Assembly: GCA_023151115.1 (NCBI GenBank)
Contig: JAKLJP010000022.1
Location: forward strand, 92,680 to 156,679
Direction: 5' to 3'
DNA length: 64,000 bases
Origin: Anaerolineae bacterium
Lineage (GTDB): Bacteria > Chloroflexota > Anaerolineae > 4572-78 > J111
Below, piece by piece: positions 35,775-44,802 of the stretch (positions within the stretch are counted from its first letter, which is position 1; the number at the start of each line of letters is the position of its first letter). The translations under genes were made by a program, and so were the position numbers. The notes beneath the pieces are model-generated. The model searched no databases. It was not told the DNA's origin and saw only the letters and a program-made list of their open reading frames with translations.

Positions 35775-37520
35775 ATGAAACACACAATTTTATACTTATC
35801 GTTGATCATCGGGTTGCTGGGGCTGGGGTTAACCCTCAGCGTCCAACCCGCCGTCGCCAGCGTTGGCGACCCACTGCCCTTTCAGACAATCGCAATCTAT
35901 CATCAAGGTGAAGCGCACGGTCAGGAAGCGCCCGCCGAAAAAGCCGAACCGGACGTGACCCCGTTGCTGGGCAACCTGGGCAGTTTCCACCACCCCATCA
36001 CCACCGACTCGGAACTAGCTCAGCGTTATTTCAATCAAGGGCTAATCCTGGCCTACGGTTTCAACCACGAGCTGGCTATCCAATCCTTCAAGGATGCGCT
36101 CAAGCTTGACCCGGAGTGTGCCATGTGCTACTGGGGCATTGCCTACGCCCTCGGCCCCAACATCAACGCGCCGATGGAAGACGCCGCCGTACCCGAAGCC
36201 TATGCTGCCGTCCAGCAGGCCCAGAAGTTGGCCCCTTATGTCAGTCCGGTGGAGCAGGCTTATATCGCAGCCATGGCCCAGCGCTATGCCGCCGAACCGG
36301 TCGAAGATCGCAGCGGGCTGGATAAAGCTTATGCCGACGCTATGCGCCAGGTCGCCCGACAATATTTCTACGATGCTGACGCCATGACCCTCTTTGCCGA
36401 GGCGCTGATGGACCTGACGCCCTGGAATTACTGGACCAAAGACGGCCAGCCCACAGAGTATACCAAAGAGATCGTGGCTACCCTTGAAACAGCGCTGAAG
36501 CTCAATCCTGACCACGCCGGGGCCAATCACTTTTACATCCACGCCGTCGAAGCCTCGCTGACGCCGGAACTGGCCCTGCCCAGCGCCGAGCGGCTGGAAG
36601 GCGCGGTTCCCGGCGCGGGTCACCTGATGCACATGCCGTCCCACGTATACTGGCGCACCGGCCGCTACCACGAAGCCTACCGCATCAACGAAACGGCCAT
36701 CCACTCCGATGAGCACACCGTCGGCGGCAAGCCCGACCAGGGGGCGCATACGCTCTACTCGCTGCTGTACTACCCGCACAACATCCACTTCCTGATGGCC
36801 GCCGGCCAGATGGAAGGGCGCAGTCAGGATGCTATCGCCGCCGCCCGCCGCGTAGCCAGTGACATCCCGACCAGCGCCTACGAAGAAGTGGCAGCGATGG
36901 AAGACTTTATGCCGCTGCCGCTCTTTGCCCTGGTTCGCTTTGGCCAGTGGGAGACCATTCTGCAAGAGCCGCAGCCCGAGGCCAAATTCCAGTATGCCAC
37001 CGGCATCTGGCACTGGGCGCGGGGATTGGCTTACACCCGCCTAGGCCAGCTTGACAAAGCCGCGGCCGAGTATGAGCAGTTGACGGCCATTGCTCAAACC
37101 GAGGCCATCCAAAACCTGACCCTCTACTCCTTCGCCCAGGCTTCGACGATGCTTGAAATTGCCAGTCACATCCTGGCCGGCGAGTTGGCCGGGGCGCAGG
37201 GCGACGCCGACAAGATGATTGCCGAATTGGAAAAGGCGGTGGAGATTCAAGACAACCTGCACTACATCGAGCCGCCGGCCTGGCACTACCCGGTGCGGCA
37301 CAACCTGGGCGCGGCCCTGCTGCAACTGGGCCGGGCAGAAGAGGCGGAGGCTGTCTACCGGGAAGACCTACGCCAATACCCCAACAACGGCTGGTCACTC
37401 TTTGGCCTGGCTGAAAGCCTGAAAGCGCAGGGCAAAACCGCCGAGGCGGCCAAAGTCCAGCAGCAGTTTGACCAAGCCTGGCAGTTCGCTGATGTTACCC
37501 TGACCGCGTCGCGCTTCTAA
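35775..37520 (+). CDS. Secreted TPR-repeat protein
   Basis: The start at 35775 gives a clear signal peptide (MKHTILYLSLIIGLLGLGLT then SVQPAVAS) with GGAGG upstream. The mature part of about 550 residues begins with YFNQGLILAYGFNHELAIQ and CAMCYWGIAYALGPNINAPM, a conserved opening of a family of periplasmic TPR proteins. Further repeats follow, for example YTRLGQLDKAAAEYEQLTA and ALLQLGRAEEAEAVYRE. Two nearby Cys residues (C-x-x-C) and the HMPSHVYWRTGRYHEA segment are family hallmarks. No enzymatic role is known to me. A terminator follows the gene. Confidence 0.85.
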   Translation: MKHTILYLSLIIGLLGLGLTLSVQPAVASVGDPLPFQTIAIYHQGEAHGQEAPAEKAEPDVTPLLGNLGSFHHPITTDSELAQRYFNQGLILAYGFNHELAIQSFKDALKLDPECAMCYWGIAYALGPNINAPMEDAAVPEAYAAVQQAQKLAPYVSPVEQAYIAAMAQRYAAEPVEDRSGLDKAYADAMRQVARQYFYDADAMTLFAEALMDLTPWNYWTKDGQPTEYTKEIVATLETALKLNPDHAGANHFYIHAVEASLTPELALPSAERLEGAVPGAGHLMHMPSHVYWRTGRYHEAYRINETAIHSDEHTVGGKPDQGAHTLYSLLYYPHNIHFLMAAGQMEGRSQDAIAAARRVASDIPTSAYEEVAAMEDFMPLPLFALVRFGQWETILQEPQPEAKFQYATGIWHWARGLAYTRLGQLDKAAAEYEQLTAIAQTEAIQNLTLYSFAQASTMLEIASHILAGELAGAQGDADKMIAELEKAVEIQDNLHYIEPPAWHYPVRHNLGAALLQLGRAEEAEAVYREDLRQYPNNGWSLFGLAESLKAQGKTAEAAKVQQQFDQAWQFADVTLTASRF

Positions 37521-37539
37521 ACTTACAGCACTGGCCCGG

Positions 37540-37592
37540 TTCGCATCCTGAGTAGCCCCGACCGAAGGGAGCGGGCGTATCGAAGGGTGCGA
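37540..37592. repeat. Repeat with GTATCGAAGGGTGC core
   Basis: GGTTCGCATCCTGAGTAG and CGTATCGAAGGGTGCGAAC lie around a short spacer. The words are those of the larger elements at 19831-20000 and 44687-44802. Confidence 0.7.
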
Positions 37593-37609
37593 ACTGCCTT
37601 ACCCAAAAG

Positions 37610-37643
37610 CCTGTCAGGTCTGCTAAACCTGACAGGTTTTTTT
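37610..37643 (+). terminator. Intrinsic terminator after the TPR gene
   Basis: CCTGTCAGGT and ACCTGACAGG form a perfect 10-bp stem with a 7-base loop, followed by seven Ts. The T-run touches the 3' end of the convergent EamA gene. Confidence 0.92.
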
Positions 37644-38514
37644 AAAAACTTTGCAGCGACCAGACCCCAACCACCAGGCACAAGCTGCCAATCGCAAAGG
37701 GCACGGTCAGCACTTCCCCCAAAAACAGCACGCCGATTAGAATCGAGAAAAATGGGGTGGCAATTCCGGCGAAACCCGCCAGCGAGGCGCTGTACTTGTT
37801 AATCATATAAAACACCAGCCAGAAAATCGCCACCGGCCCGCACAAAGCCGCTACCGCTACCCCGGCCCAGCCCTGCCAGGCATAGCGGGAAAAGGTCGGG
37901 AATCCGTCAAGGTAGAAAGCCAGCGGGGCAATTAAGATCAAGCTGGCTATAACCTGGCCGCCAGCCACCACAAACACATTCTCCTGGCGCAGGCGCAGGC
38001 GGGTATAAATAACGCCCAACGCCGACGAAAACGAGGCAAAAATAATCAACGCCTGGCCGAGCCACCCCTGCGCGGAGGGTTGGGCCAGGCCGGTGCTGTT
38101 GCTCAGCAGCAGAATCGTCGCCCCGGCTATGGCAATAGCCGCGCCAACGATTTTAAGCGGGGTCAATTTTTCATCGGCCAGCAGAAAATGGGCCATGACC
38201 AGCGTAAAAATAGGGGTAGTATTGAGCAAAACGGCTGAGATCGAGCCGGACACGAATCTCAAGCCAGTAGCCAGGGCCACAAAAGGCAGGCCGATATTCA
38301 ACAAACTAATCAGGACCATATCGGTGACGCCGCGAGCGTGCCAGTGATAGTTGGGCCTTAAAAAATAGAAAATGCCCCCAAATACCGTCGAGGCGATTGT
38401 CAGCCGGAGCATAGTAACGGTAAAAGGGGGCATATAAGTGGTCGCGGTGTCTATCCCGGCAATGGTCAGGCTGGCTAAAAAGCCAATCAGCACGATGAGA
38501 CTAATCTTTTTCAT
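37642..38514 (-). CDS. EamA-family (DMT) transporter
   Basis: 290 residues with about ten hydrophobic segments arranged as two EamA repeats. Each repeat ends with the typical pattern: LTPLKIVGAAIAIAGATILL in the first and IGVLFLGEVLTVPFAIGS in the second. This full-length protein contrasts with the half-length one at 5655-6095. It is convergent with the TPR gene and about 20 bp downstream of an amidohydrolase on the same strand, so it may export or import that enzyme's substrate or product. The direction and substrate are unknown. Confidence 0.88.
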   Translation of the reverse strand: MKKISLIVLIGFLASLTIAGIDTATTYMPPFTVTMLRLTIASTVFGGIFYFLRPNYHWHARGVTDMVLISLLNIGLPFVALATGLRFVSGSISAVLLNTTPIFTLVMAHFLLADEKLTPLKIVGAAIAIAGATILLLSNSTGLAQPSAQGWLGQALIIFASFSSALGVIYTRLRLRQENVFVVAGGQVIASLILIAPLAFYLDGFPTFSRYAWQGWAGVAVAALCGPVAIFWLVFYMINKYSASLAGFAGIATPFFSILIGVLFLGEVLTVPFAIGSLCLVVGVWSLQSF

Positions 38515-38537
38515 AGCGAATTGTTGAGAAACTACAC

Positions 38538-39791
38538 TTATCTTAACTTGTCCAAAGAATTGACCACCACTTCGCCTTCTTTGAGAACCAATTTTACCTC
38601 GCGCAGGGCCGAAATATTCTCTAAGGGGTTCTGCGGGACGGCGATAAGATCAGCCAGCTTGCCCGGCTCAATGGTGCCCAGGCGGTCAGCCGCGCCGCAC
38701 ATTTCGGCCGGGTTGCGGGTGGAGGCGATCAAGGCTTGAGCGGGCGAGAGACCAGCCTTGACCACCCACTCGATTTCGGGGATGGCTGTTTCTGCAATGG
38801 GGTTCAAATCTGCCCCGTTGACAATCTTCACCCCCGCTCTGACTGCCCGCTCAAAGGAGCGGCGGTGCAGCTCCGCCCCAGCCAGCGCCCGTTGGATAGA
38901 ATATTCCGGCCATTCCCAGCGGCGCATGTAAGCTTCGTCTTGGGTCACTGACAACGTGGGGCAGTAATAGACGCCGTACTCGGCCATCAACTCGCAGGCT
39001 TCATGGTCCAATTCGTAGCCGTGTTCGATACAGTCCAGTCCGGCCCGCACCCCGATTTTAGCCGCTTCGGAGCAGCCGGTATGGGCGGTGATCTTCAAGC
39101 CCTTGTTGTGGGCCACCTCACAAGCCGCTTCCATCTCCGCCTCCGACATCTGGACTTCGTACATGCTCTCGCGCGAGCCGGCAATGCCGCCGGTAATAAA
39201 GAGTTTGAGCCAATCCACCCCCATTTTGATGCAGCGCCGGGCCGCCTTGCGAATTTCTTCCGGGCCGTCGGCCTCAATAAATTCTTCCAGATAGAGGGTA
39301 TCAATTCTGCCGGTAGCCCCGTGCCCACCGGTTATGCGAATAGCCGGGCCGGCGCAGAACAGACGAGGACCGAACAGGCGCTTGTCGTCATAGCCCTTTT
39401 TCCACAGTCCGCTCGGCTGGCGATTGGCATACGTTTCCCGCAGGGCCACGTCAATAAAATTGGCCTCGGAAACTGCCCGCAGCGCCGTTACCCCAACTCG
39501 TAGGGCGGCGGAGGTGTTGCGGACGGCCAGGAGGGTTCGCTCCGCTTCGGTGTGAAAATAGGAAACTCGCTGCGGGTCGGGGATCATCAGGCTGGGGTGG
39601 CAGTGGACATCCCACAGGCCGGGTAAGAGATACGCGCCGCCCAGATCAAGCACTTCTGCGCCGGACGGCGGCTCGCCCGTCGGATCAATCTTTTCAATCC
39701 GGCCTTCATTAATAACAACCGTCGCCGCAAAAGGTTGCAGCGCGTCACCAACGCAGTCAATCACCGAACAGTGGGTCAAATAAAGTTTCAT
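38538..39791 (-). CDS. Metal-dependent amidohydrolase (imidazolonepropionase/prolidase-like)
   Basis: The start at 39791 (MKLYLTHCSVIDCVG) follows AAAGGA. The TIM-barrel metal motifs are present: WDVHCHPSL (HxH), DWLKLFITGG (Lys), KITAHTG and CIEHGYEL (His), and VNGADLNP (Asp). The N- and C-terminal strands, PGLWD and LGTIEPGKLADLIAV, form the composite beta domain. The family includes carnosinase-, organophosphate- and Xaa-Pro-dipeptide-hydrolysing enzymes. At about 417 residues it is full length and lacks a signal peptide. It lies upstream of an EamA transporter. The substrate cannot be inferred. Confidence 0.9.
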   Translation of the reverse strand: MKLYLTHCSVIDCVGDALQPFAATVVINEGRIEKIDPTGEPPSGAEVLDLGGAYLLPGLWDVHCHPSLMIPDPQRVSYFHTEAERTLLAVRNTSAALRVGVTALRAVSEANFIDVALRETYANRQPSGLWKKGYDDKRLFGPRLFCAGPAIRITGGHGATGRIDTLYLEEFIEADGPEEIRKAARRCIKMGVDWLKLFITGGIAGSRESMYEVQMSEAEMEAACEVAHNKGLKITAHTGCSEAAKIGVRAGLDCIEHGYELDHEACELMAEYGVYYCPTLSVTQDEAYMRRWEWPEYSIQRALAGAELHRRSFERAVRAGVKIVNGADLNPIAETAIPEIEWVVKAGLSPAQALIASTRNPAEMCGAADRLGTIEPGKLADLIAVPQNPLENISALREVKLVLKEGEVVVNSLDKLR

Positions 39792-39878
39792 GGTCAAATC
39801 CTTTCTCAACGAGCAAAGTATAGACCCGATTAAATCAACCAGCCAAAACGAGCAGTCAACTATGAGAGGGTCCGGGTG

Positions 39879-40364
39879 TCATGACGCCGGAACTAAAAGC
39901 AGCGCCGGAATGAGGCAGGCCAGCGGCGCTACACAGATGAAGATTGAGGCCAGGACCAGGCCAATCACGGCCAGCACGGCGGTGTTCGCGCTTTTTTCCT
40001 GCTGGGCCAGTTGCGGCAGCGCGTCGGGCAGAGGCGGCGCGCCGGCTTTGGCCGCTAAAACTGCCTCCGGCCAGGTTTCGATTTGGTGGATCGAGAAGCG
40101 TTCCTCGCGCCCGTTATCAAAGGTGAGGTGCAGCACTTTGAAGTTGAACAGACCGTACACCCCCGGCTCGACCCGGCTGAGGTTATACAGCGGCAGCGAC
40201 ATCTGGTAGCCAAAGCCGGCCTTGAAAATAAGCCGCTGATCGGTCAGCCACAGCTTGCCGTTGGAACTACCGCCCTTAAGCCCCCGCTGGTAGTAGCGAG
40301 TGGCCGGACTTTCTTTAATGATGGTTTCGCCGGGTAAAAATTCCGGCGTCATGCTGAGTCGCAT
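39879..40364 (-). CDS. PH/GRAM-like domain protein with C-terminal membrane anchor
   Basis: 161 residues. The N-terminal 100 residues contain GKLWLTDQRLIFKAGFGYQM, a strand pattern common in GRAM/PH-like bacterial domains, followed by LPLYNLSRVEP and VLHLTFDNGREERFSI. The C-terminus has a long hydrophobic stretch (TAVLAVIGLVLASIFICVAP) that should span the membrane. Such proteins are often bacterial PH (bPH) domains of unknown role. It is followed about 90 bp upstream by a zinc-finger membrane protein on the same strand. Confidence is good for the fold class, low for function. Confidence 0.7.
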   Translation of the reverse strand: MRLSMTPEFLPGETIIKESPATRYYQRGLKGGSSNGKLWLTDQRLIFKAGFGYQMSLPLYNLSRVEPGVYGLFNFKVLHLTFDNGREERFSIHQIETWPEAVLAAKAGAPPLPDALPQLAQQEKSANTAVLAVIGLVLASIFICVAPLACLIPALLLVPAS

Positions 40365-40417
40365 AGGTATTCCTCTCCGAAGAAATGTTGTTAGTAATCA
40401 GTCGTAGGTATATAGCT

Positions 40418-40478
40418 GGAAGGATGGAAGGTCGGCTACTGCTTTTACCAACCTTCCATTCTTCCAATCTTCCAACAT
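40418..40478. repeat. Inverted repeat of GGAAG words
   Basis: GCTGGAAGGATGGAAGGT is mirrored by ACCTTCCATTCTTCCA, with extra TTCCAAC units. It lies between the PH-like and zinc-finger genes. Confidence 0.75.
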
Positions 40479-40516
40479 AATACCGATTTTCGAAATCAAA
40501 ACTGATCAGGCTATCG

Positions 40517-41599
40517 TCACCCACCCGGTTCGATTTCGGTGACTTCGCCAAAGAAATCTACGTAGGCCAGATAGCGGCCTTCGGCCTGGTAGGTCTGCCA
40601 GCGCTCGTAGTCAAAAGCCTCCGTGTAACGCTGGCCTTCCTGGTCTACAAAATGGACCTCATACTTCTCGGTGCGCTGACCCACCCGCTCATTTTCGGCC
40701 AGAGTATATTCGGGCCAATGAGCGTTGTGATCCTGCCCCGAAGCTTTTTCGGTGCGGTCCAGCACCCACTTCTCGATTTCATAAGTGTACCAGGTTTGAT
40801 AAACCGGCTCATCGCGATAAACCGGGTCCTGATAGGTTTCGTGGTGACATTCCTCTCTGTAAACGGGCCGGGTACACTGCTTATCGGCAAAAAAACCGTT
40901 GCCCTTATCTATTTTGCCGCAGGTGTAAGTCTCGGCGCCGACCTGTTTATCCTCGCAGACTTCCCGCGTTTTGGTCTCGTAATGATCCACCACCTCATCG
41001 TAATGGTGAATTTTCTGCTCCGAGGCGAGTTCCCGCCCGCCTGCCGGGATGGCCCAATCTCCTTCCTCAACCGTGCGATAAGCCTCGATGGGAATGGTCC
41101 GCTCCCAGGCGACGCCGGTCACAGTCAGCTCGACCTCATAGGTTTTGAAGCTGATGTAGCTCATCACCCCGCACAACAACAACAGCACCGCCGCGACAGC
41201 GCCCAGGCAGCCCAGCAGTGGTTTCCATTTTGATTTGGGTTTGGGTTGGGCTTCAACCACCGGCTCCGGCCGGGTGTTGTCGCCATACTCAGGGGTTTGA
41301 TCTTCCTCGTATTCGGTGATGAGTTGGGTGGGGGTATCGGCGTCGCGGGGGGCGCTGCAATGCTGGCAGCTTGTCTGCCCAGCCCGATTTGATGAATCGC
41401 AGTACTGGCAAATCCAATCGGCGTCGGCTTCCGCCAGCGTCAACAGTTTCTGGTCGGTCACTTCAACTTCGTTCTCGACCAGGTAAAATTTAACGCCTTC
41501 CGGGCGAGACCGCCCGCAGCCGGTACAGGTGGTGTGCCGTCCTAAAATTCCGGTGGTGCCGCAAAAGGTACAATCCCAGCGGCCTTCTCGAATGACCAT
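40517..41599 (-). CDS. Membrane protein with two RanBP2-type zinc fingers
   Basis: 360 residues. Two W-x-C-x2-C-x10-C-x2-C fingers start it: WDCTFCGTTGILG...CTGCG at about residues 8-29 and WICQYCDSSNRAG...CQHC at about 62-81. After an acidic/proline linker, LLGCLGAVAAVLLLLCGVMS (about 128-147) is a transmembrane helix. The remaining 210 residues are extracytoplasmic, rich in Tyr/Glu, and contain paired Cys residues (EVCEDKQ, YTCGKI, KQCTRP, EECHHE). RanBP2-type fingers bind RNA or protein in eukaryotes and are less usual in bacterial membrane proteins. Function unknown. Confidence 0.8.
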   Translation of the reverse strand: MVIREGRWDCTFCGTTGILGRHTTCTGCGRSRPEGVKFYLVENEVEVTDQKLLTLAEADADWICQYCDSSNRAGQTSCQHCSAPRDADTPTQLITEYEEDQTPEYGDNTRPEPVVEAQPKPKSKWKPLLGCLGAVAAVLLLLCGVMSYISFKTYEVELTVTGVAWERTIPIEAYRTVEEGDWAIPAGGRELASEQKIHHYDEVVDHYETKTREVCEDKQVGAETYTCGKIDKGNGFFADKQCTRPVYREECHHETYQDPVYRDEPVYQTWYTYEIEKWVLDRTEKASGQDHNAHWPEYTLAENERVGQRTEKYEVHFVDQEGQRYTEAFDYERWQTYQAEGRYLAYVDFFGEVTEIEPGG

Positions 41600-41736
41600 G
41601 TTCGATGCGCTCCTCGTAGGTAGAGATTGGAGATTAGAGATTGGATTTAATCTCCTCCTTCAGGTGATGTAACTGCTCAGGCACTTATGTTTTTAGTACC
41701 TTATGAGTCAGATTCTTGTACAGTGAGCAAGAAGTT

Positions 41737-41834
41737 GTTACACAGAGGGATATGGAGAAGTCACAAAGTCCCACAGAGGAATTTTTATCGCTTCTCTGCG
41801 TGTCTCTGTAAAATCTCTGCGTAACTCTGTGTTC
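41737..41834. repeat. Inverted repeat of the CACAGAG/TCTGTG family
   Basis: The left arm (TTACACAGAGGGATATGGAG and CCCACAGAGGAA) is mirrored by TTCTCTGCGTGTCTCTGT and GCGTAACTCTGTG. It is related to 12741, 54765 and 56661. Confidence 0.8.
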
Positions 41835-41861
41835 CTTTTTGGTTCTGGCTCGTCCAGGTTA

Positions 41862-41983
41862 GGTAACTGCTCAGCCATGTCATTTCGACCGATAGGGAGA
41901 AATCTCCCAGGCCGATGTAACGCGGTAGGGACGCTTCGCGTCGGCTTTCAGCCTCGAAATGACATGAGGACTGAGCAGTTACT
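41862..41983. repeat. Nested inverted repeat (GTAACTGCTCAG / CATGTCATTTCGA)
   Basis: The outer arms GTAACTGCTCAG and CTGAGCAGTTAC enclose the inner 13-bp arms CATGTCATTTCGA (41876-41888) and TCGAAATGACATG (41954-41966), all exact. The inner words recur in the repeats at 58023 and 58306. Confidence 0.9.
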
Positions 41984-42035
41984 TATGTTTTTAGTTTAAT
42001 CGAGGAGCGTCTTGAAATCGTTACAGAATTCGTTA

Positions 42036-43454
42036 CTACCCGGATTGACCCGGCTCTTCCGGCCCGACCGGGACGAAGCGAAACATGCCGTACTGGGCCT
42101 TATACATATTAAAATCGTCCGTCTGGCGGATAATTTGCCACATACGGCTGGCCATAGCCTCCAGCGCCGGCCACCAGGCAGGGTCGGCGGCCAGGTTGTG
42201 GAGTTCGTGGGGGTCGGCGGCCAGATTGTATAACTCATCGTTGTCAAAACCGTTGAAGACGTATTTGAGCTGATCCTGCCACAAAACTCGCTGGGTGTAA
42301 TAAAACCGCTGGCCGTGACATTCGGCAAAGGCTTCGGAAGGCCAGGGACCAGGCTCCGCTTGCAGCAGCGGCAGCAGCGAGCGGCCGTGGCATGGAAACT
42401 CCACCCCGGCGGTCAGTTGGGTCAGGGTTGGCCCCAAGTCCAGCGAGCTGACAATTGAATCAACGACCCGCCCCACCGGAACACCCGGCCCGCTGAGGAC
42501 GAGCGGAATCCGGTAGGCTTCCTCAAAAGCGGGGATGCCTTTGAGAAAGAGCCGGTGCGCGCCGGCATAGTCGCCGTGATCCGAAGTAAAGACAATGAGG
42601 GTATTGTCGGCTTGACCCGTTTCGGCCAGCACAGCCAGCAGCCCTCCGACCAGATCATCCACCAGCGAGCAGTAGGCGTAGTAACAGGTAATAGCCTGGG
42701 CAAAGTGGGGCCAATCCAACTGCCGCCAGACCTGCTGGATGCGCCGGTAGATGGTGGGCCGGTCGGTCAGAGGGTCGTCAAAGCTGGACGGGCGGGGGAT
42801 GTCGGCCAGGTTGTAGCGGGCGTAGTAGGCGGCGGGCACAACGTAAGGGTCGTGCGGCGCTTCGGTGCTGAGGAAAAGCGCCCAGGGACGACCGGGATTG
42901 TGGACGGCCTGGCGCAAAAAAGCCATGCCGTTCTGGTAAAGATGATATTCGGGGATGGATTCAAGTGGGTCATCACTTACGCCGCACAGCAAAAAATCTT
43001 TATAGCCCTTCTGCTGCACTGTCACCCGCTGGCGTAGGGGGCCGCCGCGCTCCACCAAGCCCTGAAGCCGGTGGTACTGCTCAACCTCGTAGCTTTCAAA
43101 CCCAAAGTTTTCCAGGCGGTTGGTCCGCTCGATGTGCCACTTGCCCATGTAAGTGGTGTGATAGCCGGCCTGCTGCAAGGTGCGGCTCCAAAAAGGCAGG
43201 TTCGGTTTCAACTCAGCCCGGTAGGGTTCGACGGCGTGGGTCACATCCACCATGCCGTGACTGTGCGGCAGCAGCCCGGTCATCAGGCTGGCCCGGCTGG
43301 GCGAGCAGATGGGATTAGGCGCGTAGCAGCGGCTAAACCGGGTTCCACCCGCCGCCAATCGGTCCAGGTGCGGCATCTGGCAGGGGTTGTTTGGGTCGAG
43401 CGTGGCCGCTTGCTGCTGGTCGGTGATTAAGACAAGCAAATTGGGTGGGGTCAT
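42036..43454 (-). CDS. Sulfatase (formylglycine-dependent)
   Basis: The start at 43454 overlaps the stop of the epimerase gene by ATGA, showing translational coupling; the frame is open further upstream only because it overlaps that gene. Residues 50-54 are CSPSR, the C-x-P-S-R motif whose Cys becomes formylglycine. Metal ligands are expected in LVLITDQQ and FTSDHGDY, and TYMGKWHIE matches the second signature. At 472 residues it is a full family S1-type sulfatase with no obvious signal peptide, so probably cytoplasmic and acting on imported sulfated sugars. A maturase (FGE or anSME) must be elsewhere. Confidence 0.93.
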   Translation of the reverse strand: MTPPNLLVLITDQQQAATLDPNNPCQMPHLDRLAAGGTRFSRCYAPNPICSPSRASLMTGLLPHSHGMVDVTHAVEPYRAELKPNLPFWSRTLQQAGYHTTYMGKWHIERTNRLENFGFESYEVEQYHRLQGLVERGGPLRQRVTVQQKGYKDFLLCGVSDDPLESIPEYHLYQNGMAFLRQAVHNPGRPWALFLSTEAPHDPYVVPAAYYARYNLADIPRPSSFDDPLTDRPTIYRRIQQVWRQLDWPHFAQAITCYYAYCSLVDDLVGGLLAVLAETGQADNTLIVFTSDHGDYAGAHRLFLKGIPAFEEAYRIPLVLSGPGVPVGRVVDSIVSSLDLGPTLTQLTAGVEFPCHGRSLLPLLQAEPGPWPSEAFAECHGQRFYYTQRVLWQDQLKYVFNGFDNDELYNLAADPHELHNLAADPAWWPALEAMASRMWQIIRQTDDFNMYKAQYGMFRFVPVGPEEPGQSG

Positions 43455-44659
43455 ACGGCGGCAATAACTCCGGGGGCTTTGTCGGCCAGGCGCTGCAACA
43501 CCTCGACGCAGTAGATTAGCGCCCGCGGCAGGTGGAAGGGGTCTTTGACCGGCAGGGCGACGGTTTCGGTGAATTTGCGGCCCTGGCGGTCCAGTTTTTG
43601 GGTCCACTCCCCGTAGGGCGTGACCGGGTAGTGGCTGAAGGCATAGTTGTGGACCTTCGCAAACCAATCTAGGCACCAGTCTTCATGTGAGAGGTCATAA
43701 GCCAACAGCAGGGCGTACAGGGCCTCGGTGTGGGGCCACCAAATTTTCGAGTCGGCAAATTTCCACCAGGGCGTCCCCCCGGCAGCGTCAACGCTCAGCA
43801 ACAGGCCGCCATATTCTTCATCCCAACCCAATTCGACGTGTCGTTTAATTGTCTTAATAGCCCATTCCGTATGGACGCCATCGCCTAATTTTTGGAAAAA
43901 GTGGATCATAAACCACATTGACTCAATGGCGTGGCCGGGCACAATGGCCCGTCCCTGGGGCGAGTCAATCAGCGAGCCGTCCAGGTTTACAAATTCATAA
44001 ATCAGATTCCGGTTAGATCGCCGGCGGAAGACATTCATGATCTCCATTGCATGAATAAATGCAGCCTGGATGATTTCTTGGTTATTCAGAAAATGGCCCA
44101 ACTCATCAAACACATGGGCAAAGATCATCGAGATACCGTGCGCTTTGACGCCTGGGGGCAGCGGGTAAGGCTCAGTGCGGTAGGAGCCGGGCCGGGCCAG
44201 GCGGCGCTGGACATTCTCGTAAGTTTCCAGGGCCAGGTCAACCGCTTCCGGGTCGCCGGTGGCGCGGGCAAATTCGGTCAGGCCGTAGATGGCAAAACCG
44301 TCGGCGTAGATGCTGGTCGCTCCCTGCAAAATCCGGCCCGCCTGGTTGACGCAAAACACCCACTGCCCCTGCTCATCCCGGCCATATTTTTTGGCAAAGT
44401 CGAAGATGTGCCGGGCCACGTCGAGCCATTCTTGTCTAGCCTCGATTTTATTGTATAAGGCAGAAAAGGTCCAAATGGCCCGTAGCTGCGACCACATGTA
44501 TTTGTCCGTGCTGAGCACCTGCCCTTCATCGGAGATACAGGTCAGGATGCCGCCGTTGGGCCAATCAATGGCGTGAGCCAGCCAAAAGGTCACGACTCGT
44601 TCCAGCAGTTCGGCCCGGTAAAGGGCCAACAAATCAACAAAGCGGGGGGTGATATGCAT
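43451..44659 (-). CDS. AGE-family sugar epimerase/isomerase
   Basis: 402 residues forming an (alpha/alpha)6 barrel. Characteristic segments are FWLAHAIDWPNGGILTCISD, DKYMWSQLRAIWTFSALYN, YADGFAIYGLTEFARATGD, VPGHAIESMWFMIHF and KIWWPHTEALYALLLAYD. The family contains N-acylglucosamine 2-epimerase, cellobiose 2-epimerase and YihS-type isomerases. The conserved His residues of the active site are in PGHAIES and WPHTEAL. It overlaps the sulfatase gene and follows the methyltransferase set, so it likely interconverts a sugar from an imported oligosaccharide. Whether it acts on N-acetylglucosamine, mannose or a disaccharide is open. Confidence 0.9.
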   Translation of the reverse strand: MHITPRFVDLLALYRAELLERVVTFWLAHAIDWPNGGILTCISDEGQVLSTDKYMWSQLRAIWTFSALYNKIEARQEWLDVARHIFDFAKKYGRDEQGQWVFCVNQAGRILQGATSIYADGFAIYGLTEFARATGDPEAVDLALETYENVQRRLARPGSYRTEPYPLPPGVKAHGISMIFAHVFDELGHFLNNQEIIQAAFIHAMEIMNVFRRRSNRNLIYEFVNLDGSLIDSPQGRAIVPGHAIESMWFMIHFFQKLGDGVHTEWAIKTIKRHVELGWDEEYGGLLLSVDAAGGTPWWKFADSKIWWPHTEALYALLLAYDLSHEDWCLDWFAKVHNYAFSHYPVTPYGEWTQKLDRQGRKFTETVALPVKDPFHLPRALIYCVEVLQRLADKAPGVIAAV

Positions 44660-44686
44660 GAGGGTCTTCTTTCAAAAGTCTACAGC

Positions 44687-44802
44687 GGGGTAGCATCCTG
44701 AGTAGACCAAGCGAAGCGCAGGTCGTATCGAAGGGTGCGGCGGGTGCGCCGAGTCGTTGCCAACCCGCACCCTTCGATACACGCTACTCAGGATGCTACC
44801 CC
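44687..44802. repeat. Strong nested inverted repeat (19-bp and 16-bp perfect arms)
   Basis: GGGGTAGCATCCTGAGTAG (44687-44705) pairs exactly with 44784-44802, and GTATCGAAGGGTGCGG (44725-44740) pairs exactly with 44765-44780. It occupies the whole gap between the URO-D gene and the epimerase. Relatives lie at 19831-20000 and 37540-37592. Confidence 0.95.

Larger units (their letters stand above)
41600..42035. other. Gene-free stretch packed with inverted repeats
   Basis: It holds a GATTGGAGATTAG word repeat (41629-41657), a CACAGAG-family inverted repeat (41737-41834) and a nested 12+13-bp inverted repeat (41862-41983). No coding frame or promoter is recognised. Confidence 0.75.
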
